The notes under the pieces were generated by a model that was given only the letters and a program-made list of their open reading frames with translations, did not search any database and was not told the origin of the DNA. Source: Malachius bipustulatus (lineage: Eukaryota; Arthropoda; Insecta; Coleoptera; Melyridae). Taken from it: a stretch of 64,000 nucleotides of DNA. Location of the stretch: the NCBI GenBank assembly GCA_910589415.1, contig OU342632.1:46303341-46367340 (forward strand). Reading direction: 5' to 3'. The position numbers and the translations under genes were made by a program. Positions 32,862 to 45,160 of this stretch are shown here, one piece after another (the first letter of the stretch is position 1; each line of letters opens with the position of its first letter).

Positions 32862-33503
32862 TACCGGGTTTCCCAACGCTAGTGTCCACCCCCTAAATCG
32901 AGCTTAATTTTAAAGAAAAAAAATTGAAACTTTGAGGATTTGTGTACTTGATATAGGACCACGGGATAGCATAATTAGTTTCATTAAAAAACATTTTTAA
33001 TATCTTTTTAATAATCACCTTTTTCATGAGTCCATACTACGACACTGTCCAGTGCAGGTTCAGTGTGCCGGCTAGCCCAGCAAGAGCCGTCCTTCTATTT
33101 ATTTGGGCCTTATTTACTTTGTCATAAAACTTATTGCACCTACCGTTTTCAGATCATACTGATTATATTGTTCAGATTATACTGTCTACCTGTCATTGCT
33201 ATATAATTATATTCTATTTAATTAAAGCCTTATAATTAGGTTTTTCACATTTCTTTCAAGCGATTTTGATTTATTAATCGATTTCTACCTATGTATTGAA
33301 AAAAAATCGATTTTTTTTTCGACAATTTACCACCATATTACAGTTTTTTATCGCTGGCGCCCGAACTAATTTTTTTTTTAATGAAACTGATTATGCCATT
33401 CCGTGGTCCTATATCAAGTACACAAATCCTCAAAGTTTCAATTTTTTATCTTTAAAATTAAGCTCGATTTAGGGGGTGGACACTAGTGTTGGGACACCCG
33501 GTA
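32862..33503. mobile_element. TIR element with TACCGGGT tips
   Basis: 642 bp with inverted repeats of about 125 bp, starting TACCGGGTTTCCCAACGCTA at 32862 and ending in the inverse TAGTGTTGGGACACCCGGTA at 33503. TA forms the ends. The arms are more than 90% alike by eye. The centre has no transposase. Right-arm and centre words (CGATTTTGATTTATTAAT..., CATTGAAAAAAAATC-type) are shared with 59796-60221, so both belong to one family. Confidence 0.88.
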
Positions 33504-34026
33504 CATATTTGAGCTGTTTGCAGCGAGTGTGTAATTTCGCAAGTGCGTCTCTTAACTAGAAATTATTTCACTATACTTTATCTACTCCCAACAGTCTACT
33601 ACTTCAATCTACTATCTAGCTTGAATATTATTTTTCAAATTTATTTGGAAATTTCATTCATATTTTTAGCACAGATAATGATTTTAATTTGATTATTATC
33701 TCGATAATAATTATTAATGAAATAGGTGCATTATTATAATAGTGTTGACCGAAGGGTGTCAAACATGTCGATAACATTCGCTGGCAAAGGTGTGCATTCG
33801 GAACGCAATCGATCCCTAATCAGAATCCGTCCACATTGAATATTTATTTCAACATCGCCTGTCAAATGTCAATACCTACCTAATTCATAAAAATGTTATT
33901 TAATTAATTATTTTTTCTTTAAATTTAAAAAAATTTCAATAACTATGATGGAATTAAATGGAAATTATTAAACAAATATTGTGAGCCACTCATTTTGACA
34001 ATATAAAAACAGACTTGGAAATTTCA
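33504..34026. other. Unassigned DNA
   Basis: AT-rich; 33740-33850 is slightly less AT-rich and unique. Nothing recognised. Confidence 0.3.
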
Positions 34027-34842
34027 TACAGGGTGTCAATTTGAAAGCTTGCCATCCCTGAATTTTCCCCTGAAAAATGTTTCAAAGAAATCCTGAAACA
34101 GGTAATTTTTTTATTTAGTTTATGTTCTATTGACGTTAAAAAAATATACAGGCTGTTCCCTGACTCAGTAATGACGACATTGTCTATTTTTTTTTAATGG
34201 GATACTCCTGTAGGTACATTAATACATTTTCAGATTGTCTGAGAAAATCCTGTAAGAATGGTTTTCACAGTTCGAGTTTAAACTGAGTAGCTTATGAGTT
34301 ATAAACAATTGAAAACAGCAATTTTCAATTTTAAAAGCATAGTACATCGGAAACAGCTCTAAATATCGAAAAACGGCTTACGTTTCCGTATTATTTTAAC
34401 TTTTTATGTACCATTCAATGATTAAGATGAAATTTTCATACAGGCTGATAGAAATTAATATATTTTTGGTCACCCTGTATAAAAATTTCATCCACACAAT
34501 AGGATACCGCTTAAAATGTTAAAATACTGACATGTAAGCCGTTTTTCGATATCTTGAGCTGTTTTCAAAACAAGCTGCTTTGAAAATTTTAAACTGCACC
34601 TGTAAAAACCGATCTTACTGTATTTTCTCAGACAATCTGAAAATTTATTAATATACAGAGTGTCCGATTACAAAAAATAGACAATGTCGTCATTATTGAG
34701 TCAAGGAACACCCTGTATAATTTTTTTTACGTCAATACAACATAAATTGAATGAAAAAATTGACCTATTTCGGAATTTTTTTGAAAAACATTTTTCAAGG
34801 GAAAATTCGAGGGTGGCAAGTTTTCCAATTAACACCCTGTAT
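34027..34842. mobile_element. Outer TIR element, loop occupied by another
   Basis: The outer arms are 34027-34147 (TACAGGGTGTCAATTTGAAA) and 34719-34842 (its inverse, ending CACCCTGTATA). They share the inverse pairs GAAAATTC/GAATTTTC and GACGTTAAAAAAA/TTTTTTTACGTC. All of the sequence between the arms is the inner element at 34148-34718, which sits in the loop. Confidence 0.85.
34148..34718. mobile_element. Inner fold-back element in the loop of the 34027 element
   Basis: Tips TATACAGGCTGTTCCCTGAC at about 34147 and the inverse GTCAAGGAACACCCTGTATA at 34718. Arms contain ATTTTCAGATTGTCTGAGAA and its inverse. The core near 34440-34500 resembles that of 28379-29236, so the two are relatives with different tips. 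Confidence 0.85.
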
Positions 34843-35512
34843 ACAGTGTGATATATAAAGCACGCGTCATATGGGAAAAAATTTCATTTTCGATTTAGGA
34901 AAATTTTGACCTCGCTAATAGTTTTTACTTTAAAAATGATGCCAAATCATACGCACACCACCCCTCACATGGTCTTCTAAAACTCTCAAATTTGACATTT
35001 TTTGACGCAAAAAATTACAGAATATGAGTTTAGTTTTCAAAATTTTGGAAAATGTTACAGGAAAAAGTTGCTTGGTATTTAATTTTTTACCCACGTACCA
35101 ATTTTGAATCTTCTAGCAAAATGCTTTTTTTTTCAAAAATTTGCTGAACTGACTATCTCTGAGTTTTAAAAAAGTTCGAAACTTGCACAAAGTTAGTCCT
35201 TTATATGTTCATCTTTTTTTCAACAAATAAAAAAAGTTTTTTGCTAGAGGGTGAAAATTGGTAGGTACATATGGGTGAAAAGTTAAATCTAAAACAACGT
35301 ATTTCTGTGACATTTTCAAAAATTTTGAAAACCAATGCAGTATTTTGTAATTTTTGGCAAAAAATGTCAAATTTGAGAGTTGTAAAAGACACGTGACAGA
35401 TGGTGTGCGTGTCATTTTTCATCATTTTTAAAGCACAAACTATTATCAAAGTCAAAATTCACCTAAATCGAAAAGGAAAATTTCCCATATGATGCGTACT
35501 TTATGTGTGGAG
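34843..35512. mobile_element. Fold-back element abutting the previous one
   Basis: The left arm (from about 34852, AAAGCACGCGTCATATGGGA) is inverted at about 35330-35510 (TCCCATATGATGCGTACTTT). Shared inner words include CAAATTTGACATTTTTTG and CGATTTAGG. Arms of about 180 bp or more. The open frames at 35201-35455 are arm artefacts. Confidence 0.75.
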
Positions 35513-38064
35513 ACTGATGTATGTTCCGTGATGAGATTATTCTCCACTTTACTTCATTATTATTGTTCTGCCATAGCCGCTATTCTGTGGTTTGTAAGAC
35601 CGTGTTGTAATAAATAAATTACAACACTGTTTTGATTATAGTGATATTATAGTGATAATGGTGATTTTTTAAATTAAAAATAATTTTTAAATTCCTCGTT
35701 CAAAGCTTTCCTGCTTTTTTTCGTATGTGGGGCCGTTTTTATAAAAAAATAAATAAATAATAAAATACCTATATAAAATAAAAATAAAACTTCTGACAAA
35801 GGTCATTTTCATCATTTGTTGTAGCTTCACGCCTATTTAAATTTTTATTAGTGTTATTTTCTGTTATTGTTCTGGCTTTTCATGTTATTATTTATTTATT
35901 ATTAGCAATAAATAAATCGTATTAAAAAAAAAAATAACTTTTCACACTCCTTATCTCGGATAACGAAGAATTTGCGCACATACGTTTATATACGAAACTG
36001 TCATTATTTTTTCATGCAGAATCACCCCTATGGTTTGTCGCACTTATTTACTAACACCCTGTATATGAGAGGTATTATTCTTTATTTTTTTTCAATAAAT
36101 ACTGACAAATCCAAAACTGAAAACCGTTCGTCGATAGGAGACGGGGTTTGGAAGCTACGTGAAATTTTTTCGACCATGTCTCGATTTTTACGTTTGAAAT
36201 GCTACTGGAAATATTTAAGCTTTTGGTGAGAGAGGTATAATGGGAAGGTAACAAAAAACAGGTACTTACGTCTAAAACGTGAAGATTATAATAGTATATT
36301 TTTATATGAGCGATTATGAGGATATTATTCACGAGAGGATAATAATGCCGTGAGTTTTAGCGAGTGAATAATGGTCATAATCGAAAACATAACACTATGC
36401 TTTTTCTACTTCTTATAAAAAAAATTGAATCAAAATATTTTCTTATTTTTTCTTATTTATTTTACTGATTGGAACAACTTCCAGTACCGAGTACCGACTG
36501 CGCACGCTTGAATTTTTAGAAATGTCAGTTTATCGTTCCCATTCACAGCTTTGCTCTGTTTATAAAGCTTTTGATTGGTCCACGAGCGGATAATATGAAC
36601 TATAATTCAATACATACGAATAATTACCTTCATAATTCACCCAAAAAGCTCTAATAATTGGAATATTATTTAATAAGAGTAGAAAAACAACTTGATTGTC
36701 ATTAAATAAAAATAGACGGAAAATGAGAAGATGCAACGAGCTGCGCGCTGCATGGCGAAAGATAAAAAAACTTATCTGCGTGGTGAGTCCAAGACATTTC
36801 GTTTTTTTTTGTTTTGTTCATAGGTAGATCGAACCTTGATTATACAATAGGTGGGTCTAGATAGCGGAAAATGTGTAGATATTTTAACAAATTTTCAAAA
36901 TTTTACAGTTATCTTGATTTGCTGCTTCGTATTTATCATTGTATTGACCTACTTCGCGGTATTATGGATTCGTAGCATAGGAATTATTATTATCAATACA
37001 TTTTTAGCGAAGACGCGCCAATTTTTAAAATGATTGAAATTCGTTGAAATTTTTTTCAACGAAAATTTGTCATTTACCTTCTCGGAAAGTCTCTGAGAAA
37101 TGCTGAAAATGTCTTTATATGTATAAAGACAGAAAAAGGTCGATATTGACTTAATTTTTATCAAAAATTCAACCTCGTGCATCCACTTCCCGAGTAGGTG
37201 GAGAATCAACTAAGGTAACATTTACACAAGAATTTGTTTCACAAAAAAATTATTCAATATGCCGGTTTTTTCAGAATATTTTTAGCCAAAATGTTCGCGT
37301 CTGGAAAACCAATTCCAAAGCATGGATATACCATATACCATTACAATGTAATGCGTCATCCATTACAAAACATTCTCACTAGCACTGCCAATAGATTGAG
37401 GTAAACCTCATCTAAAACTCCTAAATTTGAAAAGTTTACTCGTATATCATGGATTTTATTGTCGATCATAGAATAGAACCGGGAAGCGTGTAATTATCTG
37501 CTAATTCCCATTCACATATGAGAGTTTTTTGCAATTAGTGTATCAGTCTGTGGTGTATTGTGTACTTTTGCTGACGCTCTCAAGCATATAACATTTCAGC
37601 CGGAACATTCGAATATAGCAATATGTGCACCCTAGAGAAAAATGAAAAAGCATAGCAATTTATTGCTGCAGTAATTTCCAAATTAAAACCCACATCCATG
37701 CCTGTATCAACCTCTCCTTTAAAGCTTTAAAATAGCTCCCTATATTATACGTATAATAATTATTATTGTCATAACATTCAATGATTTTTAAAAATTTGTA
37801 CTTATGTGAATCCTAACTACTTCTGGGTTGTCTTTGCATAAAATTTGAAAGAATAATGATTAAAGCTTCCTTTAAAATTCTTGAAAATATAACTCTCAGG
37901 TTTCATCCAAACTTTTTTTCCATTATGACTGCACTTGACTAATTTTTGGAAGACCTGATGAATGTAGACAAGAAAATGTTAAGAAAAAATGTCTCGATAT
38001 CTTTACCTCTTTTAGGTGTAGGTAACCAGAACCACAAAGGTGATTTTCTTTTACTTCTACTTTC
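35513..38064. other. Non-coding; isolated TACAGGGTG tip near 36055
   Basis: AT-rich DNA with simple A/T tracts (35740-35940). An isolated tip, AACACCCTGTATA, lies at about 36054-36066 without a clear partner. 36700-36790 is a small, less AT-rich patch. Short frames (35972-36332, 36851-37209, 37946-38161) have no domain. Confidence 0.35.
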
Positions 38065-39068
38065 TACAGGGTGCACCATGTATCCTTCTCTATATTGCTA
38101 TCTCCTAACGCTAACGGATACAGGGTCGGTTAAACAAGTCCAAAGGAGCGCAATTTTGTAGCCATCTCGATTCCGTCGAGACATACAAGATATCTGTGAC
38201 CGTTCCTGAAATATCCTGAAAAAACTGAAAAATCGAGATTTCTTATTTTTGCCATATCTCTTTTATTATTGGAGATTAATAAATAATTTTCTGTGGGCTT
38301 ACATAAGTCGGCAAGAGCTACCCTCTGACATTTAAAAAATTTTCAAAGCCGACTAGATCCCAGAATTTTCATAGTCAACTTTCGTTTTTCTTATGACCAC
38401 CATAGTGTTTTTTTATGTTATTCGGTATAAAAAAAATCATAAAAACAAAAAATTGTTAAACTTCAAAAAATAAATTAAAAAAATTTTTATTCTTCTTTTT
38501 TCTTTACAAAAAAAGACACATTTTTAGACCGAATTTCATAGATAAATTAAAAAACCATAAGGCAAGCACTATTTCGGCGTATTTTACAAATGTTGACGTT
38601 TTTCGACGATTTTTAATTAGGTTTTTCTTTGAAAAATTAAGAATAAAAATTTAATAATTTTTTTTACGAAGTTTATTAATTTTTGGTTTCCATTATTTTT
38701 TTCATATCAAACGACATAAAAAATAATATGGCGGCCATAAAAAAAACGAAAGTTGACTGTGAAAACTCTTGGATCTAGTAGGCCTTGAAAATTTTTGAAA
38801 TGTCAGATGGATAGCTCTTAACGGCTTATGTAAGCCTACAAAAAATTATTTATTAATTTCCAATAATAAAAAAGATATGAGGAAAATAAGAAATCTCGAT
38901 TTTTCAGTTTTTTCAGGATATTTCAGGAACGGTCACAGATATCTTGCATGTTTTGACGAATTCGAGATGGCCACCAAACTGCGCATCTTTTCTCTAATTT
39001 AACCGACCCTGCATCTCTTAGCGTTCAGGAGATAGCAATATAGAGAAGGATACATGGTGCACCCTGTA
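38065..39068. mobile_element. Fold-back element, about 1 kb, younger copy of the 13993 family
   Basis: Tips TACAGGGTGCACCATGTATC at 38065 and the inverse GATACATGGTGCACCCTGTA ending at 39068, with TA at both borders. The arms run several hundred bases and contain TATCTCCTAACGCTAACGGA, CAAGATATCTGTGACCG and ATGGCGGCCAT. The copy at 13993-15000 is the same family with worn tips. It has no transposase. Confidence 0.9.
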
Positions 39069-40420
39069 TATAAAAAAAAAGTAAATGAACAAAAAAAGTT
39101 GCTGCCCTTATAAATTAATCTTAAGAAATCTGAATAATATAGCAAATTTGGGAGTAACTGTTATCATTTCGCATAATCTTTTACTTGAGCACGCCAATGG
39201 TCGTTTGGCGTTGTTTTTTCGAGTCAAACCAACATGTACACGAAAGAGCAATATCATAATTCACCACCGCATACGACCGTTCTGGAACGCAGAAAAAACA
39301 ATTAATGAAGAACAATAACAGCGAATGCGATATGCATGACAAAAGCCAGAGTGGATTGAAGGACCGTGCATCAGGAAACATCCAAATTAAAAAGATGGCC
39401 GGCCAGCTCTCCCGTCATCAGGGACGATGCTAGCGGGGAAAATAATTACGGGAAAATCCAGAAAGATGATCCGTCTGCAGGTCTATAATATGCACTTCAG
39501 TTCAACAGTTACTGGCGACTGGTAGAACAATGACGCTGAAAGTTTCATTATCGCCGTATTTAAGGGGAAATAATAGGAGATGAACTGCATTTTGATGATG
39601 CGCATGTAGAAGGGTTTCTGTGTAAGAGTTTTATGCCTAGTCTCTCCAAAATCGTTTCATAAGTTTTAGAGTCGAGTAAAATTTTCTCACGTCGAGAATA
39701 TAAAATTTTAACACGTTACATTATCACTAACGTAAGTCTGAAAGAAATTTTAGTGTTATCTTTGACATAAGGCGTTTGTAAAAATTTTATGGAAGAATTA
39801 TACAGATACCAATATTTTTAGGCATCTACCCATACAGAAAGTTTATATTTTAAAAATTTAATAAAATACTGAATTCTACCTACATGATAATAATTATAAA
39901 GCTTGGGTAATATCTTTTCAATTCTTCATCAGATCAAAACTAGCCTTTGTTAGATGTTTAGCAATTAGGTATTTGTTATCATCATGTTAAAGAGTTAAAT
40001 ATTGAAATTAGGAAAAACTCACCCGGTAGTGATAACTTAATCCTATAGAAGGTAAGTAAGTTCACACAAATAAAAACTACTCACCTAAACTAAAGAAGTT
40101 GCTTATAATTTGGTTGGTTTTAATTCACTATTTCACCATTTAACTTGTCACATTCCCGGTTCATGTTCTGACAACTGAATTTTTGACAAAACTTCATGAC
40201 AGAATGTGTTTGTTTCTATGACGGCTTTCAATTCGCGTTGTTAAGCTTGCATACACCTGCAGTTGGTACTCTAATAAAGATGATAAACTGCTGATGCCCT
40301 TTTACCACAGTGTAAATATTTTTATAGAAAGAAAAAATTATTTACTTTTTTTTATTTATATTAACATGTCTCGGATACACTGGTAATAATTGACATAGCT
40401 ACAACGGATTGAATATAAAT
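39069..40420. other. Non-coding; unique patch about 39340-39600
   Basis: Two short opposed frames near 39085-39381 show no domain. 39340-39600 is less AT-rich and unique. Otherwise AT-rich with nothing recognised. Confidence 0.3.
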
Positions 40421-41600
40421 ATTGTATTTTACAGGGCTGCATGTGATGCTGCTGGGTGTCGCTTCTTGGTTGCTAGTCTGTGTTTAAATTAGCTGATACA
40501 GGCGTGATTCTTGCAGAAAGCTTATCACTGCTTCATACTGACCTGGTGACCCGAGATCTCCTTCAGACTTGTTCCCAAATCGAATTTTTGGCGCGCATCT
40601 TGATATTTTGTCCATTCTAGGAGAATGTGTTCTATCGTAAGATTGGCTTGATTGCTATGTTGGCAGGTGGGGGTGGTACTGGGTGCTATTAGATGACCGT
40701 GGAATAGGCGGGTGCATGAACGATTCCCAGTCTTTGTATTATAATCTTGAATCTTCTGGTTCTGGTCATCTGTGTTAGTTTCGGTGGGTTTATCGTTGGT
40801 TGGATTACTTTCAGCTTGATGTTGGACCTACTCCATTCGATTTTCCACTTAGATGTGGCCTCTTTCCTGAATTCGCTTGGAGGTCTTTGGGGAACTGAAT
40901 GTTGCAAGCTGGTAGGTCTATTTTATGTTGCCTCTTTGACGGCTTGGTCAGCTAATTCGTTACCCGGTATACCAGTATGCGATGGAACCCAGATTATGAC
41001 AAGGAGGTTCGTGTGACGGAAAGCAGGTGGAATTTCTCGTGTATTTTTTAACTATGTTATGTGCATACTGCCAATAGTTGGTTATCTTGAGTAGGGATTT
41101 TTAGGGCTTCTAGGATTGCATAAAGTTTGCCTGTAAGTACGCTGTTTTCTGATGATAGCTTAAATTTCCTCAGAGTTTCTTGGGAGGTGGTGACGGCGCA
41201 GCCAATTGAATCTGGGGTTTTGGAGGCGTCTGTATAGTAAAGGGTGTCGGACTGACTGATTGTTATCAAATACCATTGAGGATGTCTTGAGGAAGTGTTT
41301 AGGAAGTGTTGTTTATAATCATATTAGCTGGTGAGATTCTGATTTGAGCTGGAATCTTGCAAGGCAGATAAATTATGGGGAATTGTTTGGGGAGGGAGGG
41401 GAGTGCGCATGGAGGAAAACGGACATTAGTGGTACTAACATTTAATTGGCATTTAACTAAGTCGAGATTTAATGGCGGTTGGTCCAATCGGCTATTATAC
41501 TCGTTCATTCAATATGCAAGTAAGTACTTAGTCCGAAAAACAAACCCCTCTAGTTATTTTCATTCGATTTCTGGAAAGTCAAGCGTAACGTCATTTTGCA
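40421..41600 (-). pseudogene. Jockey-like LINE ORF2, RNase H and C-terminus
   Basis: Minus strand. 41508-41299 carries the linker preceding RNase H. 41269-41057 carries the RNase H start (YYTDASKT) and ENSVLTGKLYAILEAL; the glutamate normally found in TAEL is lysine here, so the site is lost. 41000-40940 encodes WVPSHTGIPGNELADQA, the distal part with its aspartate. 40800-40690 encodes RTRRFKIIIQRLGIVHA, the conserved post-RNase H segment of Jockey-like ORF2. Several stops and frame changes separate these. The 3' end lies near 40420 and no poly(A) is evident. Confidence 0.85.
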
Positions 41601-43859
41601 TAAGTGATTAATTGGTTCATGATATCCATTGAAAACTTTGGCCATTCTGTACTTATGTCATTATTGTATTTAGTTTCTTGATTAACTTAAGTATAGGCAC
41701 TTATTTATTAAAAATTAGTTTTTAGAAAATTCACTAAAAAATAATTAAATTTTACGGCAGAGTACGTAAAATTTAAGCCTAAATTGAAAGCGAGAATCAA
41801 TAGAATACGGAAGAACATCTGTATAGATTATCAGACGAAGACATCGAAATGGGGGAAAGTTATTCGAGGACAGGGAAGAGGTAAACAGCAAGAGAAGCCA
41901 AGGGCAAGGTAATGTCGGGCCATAAGAGTTAGGAAAGGTAAAAATTGTTTTTCTAGCCGTGTGGAGGAGCGTGCCTTACGAACGTAGAGCTCTGTAATGT
42001 TAAGATATGGCCAATAGCGTGGAGTTTTATATCCGGCACTGGCGTTGCATATATAACGTGCCCTATCAATATTTTAGTACCTGTACCGGAACCCCGACAC
42101 GTAAACTACCAGCTCTGTGGGGGCCCACTCCACCCTGCACACGAATGTAACACAAATTGAGCAGCTCATCATAACTCTTCCAAGCATGGATCTGCTCAGG
42201 GACGGTTGATCTCTCATCATTTATTTCTTCGTCGACGGATGGCATATTTTTCAGTTGTAAAGCACGACGTTGATAATGTATGGGGCTCGTCTTTTAGATG
42301 CTGCATTGCAGTTCGTGGTGCATGTTTCCATTTAGAACGAACGGTTGACTTATCAGGTAATTTCTCTAAGCTGGATGATAGATACTAGACTTCCACTAAA
42401 ATGGACCTAGAGTAAAGTTTATATGCTTTACATGCGACTCGGTGTGACTATAATAATTCAAAGATACGAGTGTAAGAGCTAAAAAGTAAGTTTCAAGTTT
42501 TTCCATTTGTACGGTCAATATTTTATCAATTGCTTGGAGCAATTTTGGAGAAATGTGCAACTGGGGATTTATTAGCAAGTATCTTTAATAAGAGTTTATG
42601 GTCGGAATTTTTCCTTCTAGATCTTTTTATATAAATCGTCTTCAAGCCCTCCATCTATGCATATGTTTCTATGGATAAATGTAAAATTATACAGGTGCCA
42701 AGATGTTAAGATTCAAAAATTTGTGCATTATAATCTCCACCTCTCCTTCATTCATGTAATCCACAAAATCCACTTACTTGTGCCGAAAAGAAATTATGCA
42801 GGTACGCAGATATCAGATGCATGTATAAGACGAAGAAGGTGTAACGTGAAGATATAAGATGAAGAAGTAAGTTGTTCCATTATTGTCCTTCGAATAGAGG
42901 ACTTTTTTCCTTGGGTAATTCAATCGAATGAGGAAATCGGCAACATTCTCCGATGTAGCTACGTATTGCAACTCCACGCTTTTTCTTATAGATTATTCAT
43001 AGCAGACACTTTTAAAATCGTCCTGTCTATTCCGTAAATCCACACAGAATAAACATTTGACTACACAATTTCGTAGTTACTTGACACTATAATAGTTCTT
43101 AAGTTAAAACAAATTAAGTTAAGTAATTCCCACCGATGTGACCAATTATCATCAGTTCATAGTTAAGATATTGCCGATCAGACAACAACTAGAAAAATCA
43201 CAATTCAATAATCTATAATCTATCACGGTCGGCGACCCGGACGAAGGCAACTGGTGGTGCGAACTCCAGTTCAGTGATCATGTTTGGTCTCCATCAGCCG
43301 TAGGTATCAATATACTTAATTCTTCTAAAATCCTCCAAGTTGTCTACCATGATGAATAATAGTGGTAAATGGGGTGTTAATAGATAGTCTTCTTCAGGTA
43401 TGACTTCATTGATTGGCTACAACTACAAGTGCCCTACCATTTTCGGTCACTGACCATCATCAGGGAATATAGGGACGACTTAGCTGTAAGAAGAAAATGA
43501 AAGGGGGGAAAATTAACTAAAGATTTGTATGGGACACAGTATTGGAGAGGCGGGGAAGAACGTTGAAAACTATAGGCTGTGTTATTGCAAAAGCGAATGA
43601 ATGAGGGGAAAGGGAGGGGTGGGGGGTTGAAGAGATAATAAGAAGAGAAGAAATCATTTATCAAAAAACGGATTTTTGCACTTGCGCATCGGTTCCGTTA
43701 TCAACCAGATTAATTACCTACTTGTTGTTATGGCGGCGGCATACACGACACTATCAGTTATTTATTTTGTATTTTTATGTTTTGTCTTTTGTTTTAATTC
43801 GGTAATTTTGACCTCGTACGTTCGACAAGGTGCCACCTCTTTTTTTTCAATCCATCCAC
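41601..43859. other. Segment between two blocks of LINE ORF2
   Basis: About 2.2 kb separating RT and RNase H blocks that lie in the right order and on the same strand. It holds a less AT-rich patch near 41990-42230 (GGGGGCCCACTCCACCCTGC), unassigned DNA, and a purine-rich tract near 43500-43640. No element ends are clear. It may be an insertion, or the two LINE blocks may be separate copies. Confidence 0.4.
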
Positions 43860-45160
43860 TTATTGGGGATGGATTGTAGGGGTGAGTTGCGTTATGGGTG
43901 CCGTGGGTGATTGCAGTTTTCGTGAAAATGTACGCTGTGTGTTGAGTTGCTTTCGTCGCTCGATATTTTTACGGAGTATAGGAGTAAAAGTTGGTACCTT
44001 CGAAGCCCTAGGGGGAGGGGGGAGGGCTCGTTGGCTTCTCGATATAAGCTTTCGGTGTGGGTTGTTCTGAACGCACCAAGTACAAGCCTTAGTGCTGAGT
44101 TCTGAATCACGTCTAGACTCTTTAGTTTTGATCTTATGATAGCCCTGTAGATTTTCAGGAGTGCTGATTCTTGTGCACTCCACTTATTGTGTGATAAGGT
44201 CTTCAGAATATTAGTTCTAGTTACACACTTTTTTTTCAGTGGTGCTATATGTGGTTTCCATGTAAGTTTCTTGTCGAAAGTTAGTCTGAGAAATTTGTGT
44301 TGGGTGACCTGTTCTATAGGTTGTTGTCATACAACCGCGGTAGTGAGGGGTTTCCTAAGGTTCTTCTTTTCGAAAAAATTATGCACTTTTGTCTGTTGGG
44401 AGGAGAATTTGAAACCTGTCGTGATGGTCCATGTTTCTATGGAGTTTATTGCTGTTTGTAGCTGCTGTGAGCATATTGTTTTGGTATGTTTACAGCGGCA
44501 ATCTATTACTAAATCGTCTAAATAGATGGAGAATTTTCTTGGGGAGGTGATGTTTGATGTGATTTCATTAACTGCGATCGACAAAATAGTCGTCCTCGTC
44601 TGCTACGTCGAGTAGACTACGAGGTGTTGCTTGTGATCAAATGCATTTAAAATTTCGTCGTTTAACCGTAGCAGGTTATCCATCGTGCTTCTTCTTGGTT
44701 GAAAACTAATTTGATTGATATCACCAGGTGAGGGATATGGGCCTGTATGTAGTTGCAGTGTTTTGATTTTCCTGTCGTGTGTATGGACAGAATGATTGAG
44801 TTGTTCGATGCTTTTTGACTCACGCTTCGAAGGAGCCTGACGACCATATCTTATTATATACTTTCAGGATATAGGTGGCTCTTGGGGGGAGGTGTTTGAG
44901 AAAAGTGGTTGGAATATTGTTTGGGCTTGCTGCTTAGTTTTTAGTTTCTTCCAGTGCGAAGCGTAACACAAGTTCTGAAACTGCATCTTTGATAGGTTCG
45001 TTTGTCTTAGCGGGGTCAAATAATGTCGACATTTTTTCATCAATATGCGAATGAAAAATGACACATTGTCCTTGTCTACTCGAAAGCATACGCAACTTAT
45101 TTCGCGACCTAGAGCAATTGTCAAGCGCCAAACTTCAATTTCGCGCACTTACGTAAACTA
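43860..45160 (-). pseudogene. Jockey-like LINE ORF2, reverse transcriptase
   Basis: Minus strand. 44710-44650 encodes FQPRRSTMDNLLRL, a finger/palm motif. After a deletion, 44584-44327 encodes MSIAVNEI ... FSIYLDDLVID, the catalytic box with YLDD in place of the usual YADD, then LQTAINSIETW and GFKFS. 44330-44170 encodes FLRLTFDKKLTWKPH and the thumb. 44108-44060 encodes IQNSALRLVLGAFRT. Blocks known to lie between these in complete elements are missing, and stops and frame changes occur. 45148-44864 precedes RT and is poorly conserved. The protein would reverse-transcribe the element at its target; this copy cannot. Confidence 0.88.

Noticed and set aside
40747..41016. 89-codon plus-strand hydrophobic frame
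   Set aside because: Antisense of the LINE RNase H and C-terminal region.
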